A stretch of 64,000 nucleotides of DNA from Cyanoderma ruficeps (Eukaryota; Chordata; Aves; Passeriformes; Timaliidae), in the NCBI GenBank assembly GCA_008694505.1, contig VZDJ01000047.1, forward strand, positions 2,365,927-2,429,926, given 5' to 3'. A program made the translations under genes and the position numbers. Under the pieces are notes generated by a model. The model had not been told where the DNA came from. It saw nothing but the letters and a program-made list of their open reading frames with translations, and did no database searches. Below, in pieces: positions 52,298 to 64,000 of the stretch (position 1 is its first letter; each line of letters opens with the position of its first letter).

Positions 52298-52919
52298 ACC
52301 AAAAGATGGCTAAAAACAAACTACCAAATCGTCTGCAGCATCCAGCAGCTCCCAAGGCCTCCCACACTGTTCCCTTGGACCTAAACTGCAGCCCAGGAGT
52401 GGCCAAGGGGCAGCACCGAGGGCCCGGGGCTGTTCCATCCTCTCCCACCTCCTGAGACTTCAGGGGAACAAGTTCAGGTGTGAAGAGGGATGAGGTGAAA
52501 GTCGTGTTTTGCCCGGGTCTCCTGGTGCATCCTCCCTCGGCTTTCCCTCGTGGACCCTCCCAGCGGCACAGGGATGGACAGGGATGCACAGGGATGCCGT
52601 GCAGTGTGTGGCAGCTGCCTGAAGATGGCAAGCCAGCACTGCAGTTTATAATACATGCAAATAACCCTGCTGGAGGGAGAAGGGGGCTCCCTACAAATAA
52701 GAGGGCTATATTTTCTTGGCAGCCCATGTAATGCCAGAGCAGAATTTAAATTGCGGTGTTTATCAAACAAGTCTGAGCCTTTTTTTTTTTTCCTTCCCCT
52801 CTTCTTTGTTAAATGCTGCCCCTCTTGCAGAATTTTGAGCAGCACTCCTGGTACTGCATCAGTCCTCAAGCCCAAATGCAAAGTCTGAGGAAGAAATTGC
52901 AATGCATCCTTTGGCACCA

Positions 52920-53140
52920 GGGAGCCATAGAGCTGGTGTGTGCATGCAATAATTTATCCTAAGCCTTCTAGTGGCATTTTATGTCTTTTTGCTGTAGTGC
53001 TATTACAGCTTTGATTACTCCATTTTTATGTTTGTCAGCACAGCATATGGGCAAGATAATTTGTATTCAAAGTATTAAACTGGTAATGTAAATTATTAAA
53101 GACCCAATTCATAAACGCATTACACACCATATGCAGATTT
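52920..53140. other. Candidate conserved non-coding block
   Basis: About 220 bp of AT-rich, repeat-free DNA with CAATAATTTATCC, TTGATTACTCC, GATAATTTG, AATTATTAAAG and CATATGCAG motifs, sharply different from the GC-richer sequence on both sides. It is one of the most regulatory-looking stretches in the window. Confidence 0.4.
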
Positions 53141-53152
53141 CTTCCCCTCAAC

Positions 53153-53178
53153 TCCCTCCTCCTCCTCCTCCTCCTCCC
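53153..53178. repeat. (CTC)n microsatellite
   Basis: About eight CTC triplets in a row, directly after the AT-rich block ending near 53140. Confidence 0.95.
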
Positions 53179-55799
53179 CATTTTGCAGACCTGGCTTCAC
53201 TCAGCTGGAGAAGGAGCAGGGCCACTGCCAGCTCCCACCCCACGGGTGCCAGGTGAAGTGGGAGGTGAAGACCCAGCCTCTTGTTTTTCCTGCTGCCCCC
53301 TGCACAACTCATTCATCTGCACGACTCGTTCATCCCCAGGCGCCTGTTGCCCATCAGCTCGTCTCATTTTGGCACCTCCAAGGACAAGAGAGGAAGCTGT
53401 TTCCCATTTTTACTCCAAGTCCTATTTAAGCACCCTTCAAAGGATGGACACCTCCCAGCAGAGCCATTGCAGGGAGTCTCTGGAGTGGGCACAGGGCCAG
53501 CAGACAGTCGCTGTGCCAGTCCCGTCTCCAGTTCCACACCTGCAGGATGGTGGCAACTCTGCTCTGCCCTTGTGCCAGGGGCTGCTGCACCCGTGCTGAG
53601 CACTCAGCCCCGTGGGCAACAGGTCACCTCAGCCCGTGGAATCCCAGCAGGATTCCAGCAGCCACGCCGAGGGGCTGGGGGCAGTGAAACCCACCGATCC
53701 TGCCTGGAAATTCAGCTGTAACCCCTGCCACGACAGGCATCTCCTTTCAATAGCTGTTTACCAGACCATGCACTGCGCCATTGTGCCGAGCAGATGCCGT
53801 CTTCTGTTTTTCTCATTACCAAGATTTACTGTCTTATAAGCTTATTATTGACCCAGGCTTTAGGCTTCCTCCAGGGCTGAGGCCGAGGGGAATGCAAACT
53901 CCCAGCACTCCTGTTGGCAGGAGCATCCCCCACTGAGCCCGGGGCACTGACAGGGGCTGCCTCCTCCAAACCCGGATTCCCCCACCTCACAGCAAAGGCT
54001 TTGACAGCCCAGAACAGTATCAGGGAGCTGCAGGGTGCCCTGGCCCTGCCCTGGGGGATCCCAAAGCCCCTCAGGTTCTTCCCTTTGCACAGGGCACTTT
54101 CAGTGTTTCTGAAAAATTACATGGCAGTGGAGGAAGAATTGGGACTGTGATGCTTAACTGCATTTAGTAGTGTAAAATCAGGCAGGGCTCCTAACCTGGA
54201 GTCCCCCTCAGCACACAAAAAACCCCCTTTCTGGCCCTGCTTTTCGGGCAAAATACATGCTTCCTCCCACCCTGGGACAAAAAGGAGTATTTTGAATCCA
54301 GCTTTTCCACAGGTTTGGCTTCCAGGGTGCCCACAGGTGACCACAGCAGTGTTGCTCCACTTCTCCATTTCCCCAGCCAAAAGGTTCTGCTGGCACAGAC
54401 CGAGAGGGGCAGGATCCCTGGGACACTGGCCCTGGCAAGGGAGCTGTTTTACCTGTGTGCCCACACTCCACCCTCAGCAGCAGCAGCTCCCTAAGCTTCT
54501 ACCCAGAAAAAAAACACAGCCAACAACATTTCAACCCAGTAGGACACAGATGTACACAAAAAAATAAAAATGCTGCCAGTGCCTACTGGGACTCAGCTCT
54601 GCTCCCCCAAGCAAAACAAAAGCAGGTTTTTTTTTGCCAGAAAAAGATGAGAAAAGGCAGCACAGCAGGAGTCACCTGCCACTGGTGCTGTACCCAGAGC
54701 CTCGTGGGTCAGATTAGCGTGTGTGCAGCTGACAGGTAAAACAAGAACATCCCCCACAGATGATGGATTTTGCAAGGCTTTCACACAACCTGGCCACGTA
54801 CTGCTGAGTCAGAACTTTCATCCAGCTCACTCCTCAGTCCTGCTTTAATTCCCTGGGATATCGTGTCCAGCAGTGATGGCATGGCCAGAAACAGAGCAGG
54901 GTGGGAATCACACTGCTCCCCTGAACGAGAAACCTTCAGTGCTGCTGGCTCGGTGTGATGCTTCCCACCTGTGGCAGGGGCAATGCTGCTGGGAGCACTG
55001 TGAGGCTCCAGATGTGTGCAGCCACCTTTGGGTACATCGCAGCTGCGGCCAAAATTTGAAGCTGCCAAGGCAGGGCACGCAGGAAAAGGATGGAAACATG
55101 AGCAAAGGGCTGGACATGGAGGAGCAGAAAAGGAGCACATGCAGAGAGGCTGGGAAAGAAATTACTTTTTGGGGAAAAAAACACGAAACCAAACCGCTGT
55201 TGACAACATATTTGTAATTCCTTCTCCAATACTGTTTCTGAAAAGGCAGAAGGATTTTTTAACTTCATCCACAAATCAAGAAGACTCTGCTGCATCCACA
55301 CTGATGACCAAGCCACGAAGCTCCTGCCTGCGGGGATGAGAGGCTGGGAGTGAGAGAGGGATGGAGCAAGAGGAGCTGGCCCGGGGCAGAGTGAGAGAGG
55401 GATGGAACAAGGCAGACCGTGCTCCGGAGCAGATGCTGCTGGTGGCAGAGGCAGCCCAGAACTGGAACAATGGGCTCAAACTCGGGACAACTGGGCTCTG
55501 CACATGGGAAAGGTTCAGAAACCCCGAGCTGGGTTTTCTCCTCCTCCTCCCCGATGCCTTTGCTTTTCTGTTGGGCTCTGCAGAGCTGCCCCTGCCCAAA
55601 ATCGCGGGGGGAACTGCGCAAACAAGGGCCTGAGCATCTGCTGCGTGTCACCAGCGCGAAGTTTCCCCCCCCAAAATCTGGGAGCAGCAGGCAGAGGTGG
55701 GGCACGCAAACAGCGCCATCGGAGCAGAGCGTGTCCCTCCGGAGTCACAGCGGGGAGGACGAAGGCACAGAGCTCTGCTGGGGAGGGCGGGGTCCTCCG

Positions 55800-56230
55800 C
55801 AAATAACAACAGCAATTGTTATTTTGGAGCACATCCACGGAGAGCCACCGTGACTCCCGGCGCGCCGCTCATTCCCGGGCGCCTCTAACCCACATTGTGA
55901 AGACACGACCCAGCCCGGCAGACGAGCTCGACAGCAGCAGCAGGCTTCCAGATGTCCGCCCGCTCGCCCATCTCAGACTCCTAATCCCCGACTTTGTCTG
56001 AGCTCTAGCTCATTTCGGATGCGTTCAGATTATCCAGCCAGCGTAACTGCTAGTGAACATCTGAATACTTCCCCCTCCATCTCACATTTCACCTTGCAGG
56101 AGAAGCGCTCCGCAGAGCCCGGGCCCTTCTTTATCAAGCCAATTAGTGCCACACAAAAGCAGTGAATAGGACCAGGCAAAGCTCAATGGCCTGTAAAATC
56201 CCCAATATTTCGGGACTGGCTTAGGCCAAA
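55800..56230. other. Candidate conserved non-coding block next to a CpG-rich patch
   Basis: A CpG-rich stretch (55600-55900) grades into AT-rich, repeat-free DNA with CAGATTATCCAGC (OTX/PITX-like), AATTAGTGCC and ACTGCTAGTGAACATCTG. No exon can be supported. It could be a distal enhancer or an unannotated non-coding promoter. Confidence 0.3.
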
Positions 56231-56240
56231 TATGACTGTT

Positions 56241-56294
56241 AAAAAAAAAATAATAATAAAAATAAANNAAAAAAAAAATAATAATAATAATAAA
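56241..56294. repeat. A-rich / (AAT)n tract containing a 2-N gap
   Basis: A run of A followed by AAT repeats, with two undetermined bases at 56267-56268, so the true length is uncertain. Confidence 0.95.
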
Positions 56295-58167
56295 GGGAAA
56301 GCCTAGGGTGAGTAAACCAGAGTGCTGGCTTTTCCGACCACATTAAAAAGAAAAACCCAGCAAATCCGTGCAACACGCAAGGCAGTTGGTGGATCATAAG
56401 GAAAAGTTTACAAACAGAGTGGCTATAATTCCTTCTATAACATCGGAGGGCCCGAGTTTGCAAGGAACAAAAGGAAATGATTAACAGGGGAAATATGCAT
56501 GGTACAAAAAGACTTTTTAGTCCAAAAAAGGATGTCCATATTTAGAAACACTTGATTCCTGTTGTCAGGGCCCTGCTTTTCCTGAATGTGTTTCTCTCCC
56601 GTGAAAGAAAGGAGCCACAAAGGGAGTTTGTGCACAGCCATGTCACATGCACGCGGGGCACCGCTGATTTTTCTCCAGGATTAAGGGGGAAAATGTAAAA
56701 GATTCCAGAGCAAGCAAATAAAAATTTAAAAATAATCACGTCCATATTTAGGAGAAGGCTTCTAGCAAACCAGCAGCTCCTCTGGCAGGATCCCCTCTCC
56801 CATCATGGGCACCCTGAGCCCCTGTCGGGGTGGGCTGCCCCCACAGAACCCTCCCTGTGGGGCTTGCCCATGGCAAGAAGGTGGTTGTCTCTCCCCTGGG
56901 GCTGCAGGGCTGGAGGAACCCTGGCCCAGATCACAGGGATCTGCAGCTCTGCTCTGGGACAGGCTCTTGCTACAGGGTTCTGCCACCTGCTCCAACAGCC
57001 CCACCAACCAAGCACGGCCTGGGAAGGGTGGATGGAAAAGAGACCCACCAGAGCACCTCTGACGGGCAGGAATCTGTTGTTGGGCAGGATGAGAACATAT
57101 ATGGAAGTGCTTCCCACCTACACTTTCACTAACACCTTATCCCCCCCACAGCAGCTGATCCGTGTCCCTGCCACGAGGTGTGCCCAGCACAGCCTGGTAA
57201 CAACCACCCCCAGGAGAGACCCCCAGCACAAAGAGCAGCAAACATTTCTGCCATCACCCCTTCCCTTCCATCCCCAGCCACTGCCCAGCCTCGCTGCTGT
57301 GAAATACAGCACCATATGGTGAGAGCCTGTGGGCTGGGTGCCTTCTGCTCAGGACCTGGAGACCTGCACCCCCTCAGCTGCCTCCTGCTCCTGTTTCCCA
57401 CCTCCATCACAACTGTTCAGCTCCATACAGGTCAGCTGGGAGAGCTCATTCCCAGCCAGCAGCAGCTCCTGCATCCCCATAACCACCACGCTCATCCTGA
57501 TGCTGCTGTGAGCACAAAAATCCCAGGGGAATAGCAGCAGTGGGTGTCTGAGCAGGCACAGAGCGACAGCCCCATCACCTGACTACTGGGGAAACAGAGT
57601 CCAGGCTGCTCCCAAAACTTAAATGCGAAATCACACCATCTCAAGTAAACCTTTGGGTCAGATGTGCCCACCACAGCTGCTGTGCTGGACTCAGAGGGAT
57701 AAAGGCAGGGAACAGGAGGAGAGGGTGGCCCATCCACAGCTTCTCATGGGCAACTTTGCCACTGCCTCGCCACTTCTCCCTAACTCCTAAACCTACTCTC
57801 TTCAGTTTAAGATCATTTCCTCCTCTGCCCGTGTAAAATGTCCCTCTCCCTCTTTTTCATAAGCCCCCTTTAAGTAAGGGAAATGGAAAAGTCAAAGGGC
57901 TGAGCTTTACATTCTCCCGAGGCAGAGCACTGAAAGGGAACAGGGCCCATCGTCCCCTCTTAGCAGAGATGCACAGGGAAAGGCAGAAAACAAACCAGGC
58001 CGAGTCCTTCTGTGTTCAAAACCACTGAAAGCCTTCTGCAAGTCACCAGCAAGGTTCAGAATACATGGTCTAGTGGATTTTTTTTTTTTTGGGAGACGAC
58101 TCTGGTGGGAATCACCAACAAATGGAACACAAGTGGCAGCCTAGCACTAAGCTCCTCTGGGGGAGGG

Positions 58168-58250
58168 AAGGTGCCCCTGCCTATGGCAGGGGGGGTTTGA
58201 ACAAGATGACCTTTCCTACCCAAACAATTCCCAGATTCCATGATTCTATT
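58168..58250 (+). mobile_element. CR1 LINE 3'-end remnant
   Basis: 'GGTGCCCCTGCCTATGGCAG' then 'TTTGAACAAGATGACCTTTC' and the terminal CCATGATTCTATT match the last ~80 bp of CR1 elements. Confidence 0.9.
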
Positions 58251-61200
58251 TGGTCAGGTTCTATTCCATTTTCAGATGCTTTTCCTTAGAAGAAAGGGTT
58301 CTCTGTAAGAATTTCACTGACCTCTCAATCTTTGAGCTTGGACTGAAAAACCTCCCAGCAGGTTGCAAAAATTAAGTTAGTGTATGGAGCAACAAATAAA
58401 GCAACAGAAGACCCAGCATGTTTCCTTCTGCTCTCCCTGCTACTGAGGAGAAATCCTGGCCAGGACCTACAGGTAGTAATGCCTTAAGCAACTGCAGGAG
58501 CCAAACCCAGCGAAGATCCCCAGTCTGAGCTCTAAAGCTAAAGAGAACAAAACTCAAGCAACACATTTTGTAAGAAAATGGGAAACCAAATTGACCCGGC
58601 TTACACCTTTCTCCAGCCTCTTTCTCCAGCCTCTTTTTGCTGCTGGCACAGCCAGGTAACACACAGTAAAAGAGCAATCACACAGTCATTAGCAGCAGAC
58701 AAGAGGCATTTGTCTCAAGCAATCCCTCAAATCACTTCATCCTGCTACGGGTATTAATTTTCTAAACTAAATAAAGCGAATTTTAAGCTCCACAAAGAAG
58801 CAGTTAAAAACACTTACAAGCTATAAGCTCTTACAGCAACAAAGCCAGGCCGTGTTTGATTAATATTTTTTAAAAAGAGCGATTTTTCTGACTCGAAATA
58901 CCTGAGGGAGCTTTACAAGTGGAAGGGCTGGGAAGAAAAAGCAACTCTATCCCTCACAGCATCCTACCTGCCCCCCTCCTCACACAGGTTTGGCTGCAGG
59001 GGTGTGTGACACCGGTGCAGAGGGGCTGCTGTGGCTCCCCAGGTGTCCCACAGGGAGGCAGGGGAGGTGACAGACGGAGGCAGAGCAGCCCCACTCTGCA
59101 CTCACAGGCTCAAAATTCAACCACAAACACCATCAAAACACCCAGCCCCACGTCAAGGCTGGGCTGCCAGCTGTGATTTCTGAATTCGGCCAGAGACACG
59201 AAATCAACCCCACCAGGGGACACAGTGACAGGACAGGCATCCCTGTACCACTGCTAATGCGTTTTCATCTCAACAAATGTCTGCTTTTCTGCATCCCAAA
59301 GCTCTCAGCCCCACCACAGCACCAGTTTGCTGCTCCACACAATGTTCAGGCTCCTGCCACCCCTGTTCTAGCTTAACACAAAGCCCTGCCCTAGCCACTT
59401 CACAGGTGTGTTCTGTGGGGACATGCCACATCCAGGAGGAACCAGAGGAGGAGTTACTCACCACCCAGGACACAGAGCCGGCAGCTCCAGGATGGCTCTG
59501 CTGCTTCCTCCTGCCTAATTTAGGGATCCAGGTGCAGGAGGGCACTCAGGGAAGAGCTCTTAGCAGCAGACAGCTCCAATCAAGAGCATCAGCACAGGCA
59601 AGGAGACATCTCCCCTCCACCCACACACACATTGCCTTAGCACACAGAGATCAGATCTGCTGGAAGGATGAGACGTTTGCAGAGTGCTTTGAGCACAAGT
59701 GACCAAATGCTGCCCAAGCAGGGGCGGGCACAGAGCAGAGCCCAGCCTGCAAACGGGGATAAAGACACTTCACAGGGTACAAACCCCCCTGGCAGGCATG
59801 CTGCTTCTCCAGCCCCTTCCCCACTGCAAGCTGACACATTTGGAGAGCAACTGCTCAGTTACAGGGTCCCCAGCACTCTTTGTTTGCAGCACTGCTGTGA
59901 CTTGCAATTCAGTTTATTGCATTAAAATGTGGCGCAGCCCTAGCCCTAGAAAGGAATAAACATGCCACTCGTCACAGTTCCTCCCAATATCTTTTAGAGG
60001 AAAGTGAGCTTGGGCAAAGATTCACAGAGGGGAGTCTGGGGCTGGTCAGAAAGCCCTGCCAGAAACTTCCTGCTCCCACCCCACTGGAAATATCCTGACT
60101 CCCTGCCCAAGCTCCCCAAAACCTGCAGCAGAAGAGGGCTTAACATGGGAGATGTTCCTCTGCTCGTGGAACAAGAGCCTGAGTGAGCAGAAGGAAAACA
60201 CAAACTCGAGGTGGCTGCCAGAATAAAAAAAACCATTCACCTGCCACCTGCTGAGCCAGGACCAACAGAAGCCCTTGCACCTTGCTGCTGCTCCTGCAGG
60301 GTTTATCAGGAGTGAGTAAAACTACCCAAAAATGAGCTGCTCAAAGGGAGAAAGGATGAGAGATCCTTTGGCTGTGTCGGTATCCTCAGTCCCATCCCCA
60401 AAGCAGACTCTCCCTATCCTAGGGAGAGATTAATTTGTACTAGGATTTTTAATTAATTCTGTTATAGAAAATTACCACACTCCTTCCCCACAGATGTGTT
60501 AGGGCCCTGACACAGCAGCAGGAACCCGAGCTGCAGTGTAGTTTTCCTTGTGACTGCCACACTGATGGTGGGACTCCCCTGATGCAGCCCCTTCCTCCCA
60601 GCCCCAAGTGCCCAGATTTGGCCCACACCAAATATTTACCACATCTCAACTGAATTCTGGCATATAGAGGCTACAGAGCAGTGGGCTTGCAGCCTGTGAC
60701 TCTCTGGGTCTGCTCAGTACTGCCAGGCTCATTTTCAGCAGAGGCAGGCTCTGCTCTGCACTGAGCAGCTCAGCAGCCTCATTCACCCCACTGCCCCCCT
60801 GAAGGTTTGATTTCAGAGCAATGTGACGATGCATTTTGGTACCAACTGTGTTCTCAGGAGTCTGGACAATCCTGAGGGCAAACCAAACATCACCAACCCT
60901 GGGAAATGCCCTGCATGGCAAGGGGCAGTGCTGTCTCTGCCCCACATCACCCTCAGACCCTTTCTCTTGAGGAAAAGTTCTCAGACCTCTGATACCCATT
61001 TAGGCATCCAGAAGGACCATCCCATCCAGTCAAGCCTTCCTCTGCCTCCTCCCAGCAATGAGTGGGTTTTAACAGCTGCAGAACCAGCACCATCCCTGTT
61101 TCTTAGCTGAGCCTTGGTCCCTCAGCCCAGCTTCAGCAACATCACCACATCACATTTTGGAAACATCAGCAGTCTCACAGTCAGTTCTGTCAAATTCATG

Positions 61201-63069
61201 CAAGGAAAAGTCTCTTCCTCCATCCCCTCCCTTTGCCCAGTCTATTTTATCCTTACCCTTCTCTACAGATCATGGAGTTAATAAGAGATGTATTTACTTT
61301 GCCTGGCTTGGGACTAAAGTTGAACTAGAAGTTTCGAGTTGTGCAGCAGCACAAAGCAGAAATGTCTTCTCTGAAACACCACAAGCATTTCAAAGCAGAG
61401 AAATGGAGCATTTGGAGGGTGTTTTATGAAAATAATGGAGCTGGGTGAAATTAAGCAGTTCCCAATATTTGAGATGACATGTCAGAACACAAAACAGCGG
61501 AGGGGGAAATTATGTGTTATTTATATGCATTCACACTGTGGCATTTATCATCAGCAGCAGAGTATGCAGGGAAGAAACATCACCACTACACCTGCAGCAC
61601 CCAAGTGTGAGTCCCTCACATTTGAGCAGCATCCCCAAGGAATGCAGATTTTAGGTGTGTGCAGGGCAGCAAGAGGCAGTGAGTGCACTGTAAGGTCCAA
61701 GACCTCGATCAAGCTCTGCAACTTAAATTGATTTCCAATAGAAGGAAGACAAAGAGGTGTCAGCTCCAGTCCTCATTTGCTGATACCATCAATAGGGGCT
61801 CAGCTCACGAGCAGTTAATTCAAAGCCCAGCTTGATTTGTACAACAGTGATCCACACCGAGGCCCATATGTGGTTAAGGAGAGATTTTGCCAACTAGACA
61901 ATAGAAACAACATTAGAGCTCTTGAACTGATGCCATCACTTTTCTTTTTTCTGCTCCACCACTTCCCCATCAAATTTCCACAGGATCTCCAGCTGCCTAC
62001 TCCCTTGTATTAGAAGACATGCAGAACGAGTAGCAAATACAGAAGTACCTGTTTCTTTTCCAGATGCAGCTTTATTGAGGCTTTTAAAATGCCCATAAAA
62101 TAGGGGCAAATATCACCTTTTTTTTTGTGCAATAAAGATACTAAAAATTACCATAATTGAGCAACTATAAAAGTATTTCTGAGTGATTCAACTGTCACTT
62201 TGCCTTAAAAACAAAAGTTGCTACACGTTGCTATGCTTCAGGAAAGTTTCCTAGCTTGCTCCATTGTGAAAATTTTGCTTTCAGGTTTTAGTCCATCTCG
62301 ACACTAGATCAGACTGTTTTGCCAAGCTGTTGTTGGTGAGAAGTTGTCATGGTTGTTGAGAAGACAGAGGAAGCCAGAAGTGCCACCCAATTAGGCAATG
62401 AAGTTGTTTTAACCAATTTTAACTAAAGTTACTGCCTGTAAACCTGGGACCCCATTTATCTCAACCTTGGCTGAAAAGCAGAGGTGGCAGCAGTGGCAGC
62501 CACCCAGCCCACACCCCGAGTTTGCACCTGTGGGTTTATAGTGTCTTCTGGAACCAGCTGAACCCGACAGCCCAGAGCTTTGCCTTGCTCTCAATGAATG
62601 TGAGCATCCTCACACCCCCATCTACTCTCGCCAAGCAAGCACAGACCCCCAGAGCCAGCACAGGGAAGGAATTCAGGGGTGGTCTGGGGGTGCTGTAGTT
62701 TTCCCAACTCATGGTGTTGTTCCCATGCTAAGGAAAAACATTGATATAGTCACCAGTTAAGAGACCAGGCGTTCCCTTTCTCTTTCAAGCGCCGCAAAAC
62801 ATCCCCAGCTTGGATTTTGGAAAGAAGGCAAGGCTTTCTGCCACAGCCAGCTGGTGACCAGAGGGGAGAAGAGACCTGTTGCTCCCCCACCCCACCTCGA
62901 AGCCCCCAAATTGCTACTGAAACTTGTGTCGTTAGAGAAAGGACACAGACCAAGTACCTGCGCCACGCTCCTACTTCAGCAGGGAGTTAGACTGAGGCGC
63001 CTGGCTCCTGCCACGAAACAAGAGGCTAGAAAAAACCACAAGTCTGAAACAGTTTAACACAGGACAAAA

Positions 63070-64000
63070 AAGGCACATTTTAATATGTACAGCAATGCAT
63101 TTGGGCTATAAATTTACCCAACACAACTGAAAAAAAAAAAAAAAAAAAGAGAATCCAAACTATGCTTTTATACTTATTCCATGGTGTCAGCCTCATTCCT
63201 AGCCACCTACCTTTCTCTGCATCTCTGAATGCTGCTATATACACACACAAACAAACAATTACGTCATGAATGTTCATTTAGGCTCCCAAGTTCAAGTAAT
63301 AAAGTTCAAACTTGCATAGCATCTTATGCCACTCAGCCATAAACAGTTACGATTGCATATTAGCTGGAGCAGCCATCTCTTTCAATTCAGCCAGTTTTGG
63401 CTGGCCACCATTTTTTTTTAATTTTTTTTATTTTTTTTTTTAATCCTTGAGTCAGAATGTTTCCTAAGTCACCAGCCCTGAGGGATGCCACAGACTTCAA
63501 AATGAACCTCTTGCTGTTGTTAAGATCCTTTTAAACCAGAAATTTAGAGTGTTGTCAAGAACAGTTTTAAAAATGTAATACTGTTTATTTTGCTTCAAAA
63601 ACATTTCAGCATTCTAAACATACAAAAAAAACAGAACGTTGCAAATTTGTTTAAGTACAGAGTGTTTTTGAACTTCAGTTTGCTGCACTGGCTCTTCACT
63701 TAGTTGACGATGAAGAGATGTCTACAGTTTCAGTTTAAAAACTACCGCACTTAACTAAAAAAACCCATACACTTCTCATGCCAGCTGAACCCCCTTTCCA
63801 CAACTAAGAATGGCAGCAGAATGCTATTTCACTATATACAGAAAGACAACTTTAAGCTAAATGGACGCCCACTGTAGTGTAAATAGATCTACCCTCACAG
63901 TGCATGCTTCGGGCCATGGCACCCCGGGGAACGTACAGCCTCTCCAAGTAATCACTGCTCCTCTAAGGCATCATCACTCTAAGCATGTACCACAAGAATC
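63070..64000 (-). other. Probable 3' UTR of a neighbouring gene (perhaps HMGB3), cut by the window edge
   Basis: The minus strand reads like a vertebrate 3' UTR: AT-rich, T-tracts, no open frame, an internal AATAAA at 63584-63589 and an ATTAAA-type signal at 63079-63084 followed by T/TG-rich sequence. No protein-coding part is inside the window. In vertebrates HMGB3 lies upstream of GPR50/MTNR1C on the same strand, which would place its 3' end here, but that is inference from gene order. Confidence 0.4.
63079..63084 (-). terminator. Candidate poly(A) signal ATTAAA of the neighbouring gene
   Basis: The minus strand reads TGTACATATTAAAATGTGCC followed by TTTTTTGTCCTGTGTT, a variant poly(A) signal with a strong TG/T-rich downstream element within 25 nt. 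An alternative canonical AATAAA lies at 62071-62076, which would extend the transcript by 1 kb. Confidence 0.45.

Larger units (their letters stand above)
41781..61980. other. Gene-free upstream interval
   Basis: About 20 kb between the MTNR1C promoter and the presumed 3' end of the next gene. No frame here shows a recognisable domain or a plausible exon structure. Apart from the entries below it holds ordinary unique sequence with A-rich runs (44976-44989, 49737-49752) and a TATA/ATAC-rich patch at 49432-49470. Confidence 0.7.

Noticed and set aside
1..64000. tRNA, rRNA, snRNA or microRNA genes, CRISPR arrays, bacterial or phage systems
   Set aside because: No B-box-like GGTTCGAATCC in a cloverleaf context, no regularly spaced direct repeats with unique spacers, and the whole window reads as avian nuclear DNA.

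Overview
The window is vertebrate nuclear DNA from a bird, possibly a passerine. The evidence is a single recognisable protein-coding gene, the avian-type melatonin receptor Mel1C (MTNR1C, orthologue of mammalian GPR50), several CR1 LINE fragments, and a solo LTR of the avian ERVL type. There are no bacterial genes, operons, CRISPR arrays or phage genes, and almost every open reading frame of 60-190 codons here is a chance frame in non-coding DNA.

Layout. Positions 1-3538 lie downstream of MTNR1C and hold its 3' UTR and candidate poly(A) signals. Coding exon 2 (3539-4407, minus strand) encodes TM2 to the C-terminus. A 35.4-kb intron (4408-39774) separates it from coding exon 1 (39775-39949, minus strand), which encodes the N-terminus and TM1. 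The two exons join in phase 1 (split Gly59 codon) with consensus GT-AG sites and give a 347-residue receptor. Exon 1 sits in a CpG island (about 39320-40560) that contains a CCGG-rich degenerate repeat, a 21-24 bp minisatellite and a minus-strand TATA motif.

The intron contains CR1 fragments, one of which carries an expanded 44-45 bp tandem repeat. It also holds a 550-bp solo LTR with an intact 5-bp target duplication, several short tandem duplications, and AT-rich blocks that look like conserved non-coding DNA. From 41 to 62 kb there is a gene-free interval upstream of the promoter with an assembly gap, microsatellites and more candidate conserved blocks. The last kilobase or so, on the minus strand, resembles the 3' UTR of a neighbouring gene. 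Vertebrate gene order around GPR50 suggests HMGB3, but no coding sequence of that neighbour is present to prove it.

I did not find an undescribed biological system. The points most worth following are the minisatellite grown inside a CR1 copy, the clean solo LTR in the receptor intron, the repeat-rich Mel1C promoter, and the candidate regulatory blocks, one of which holds an inverted SOX-like motif.
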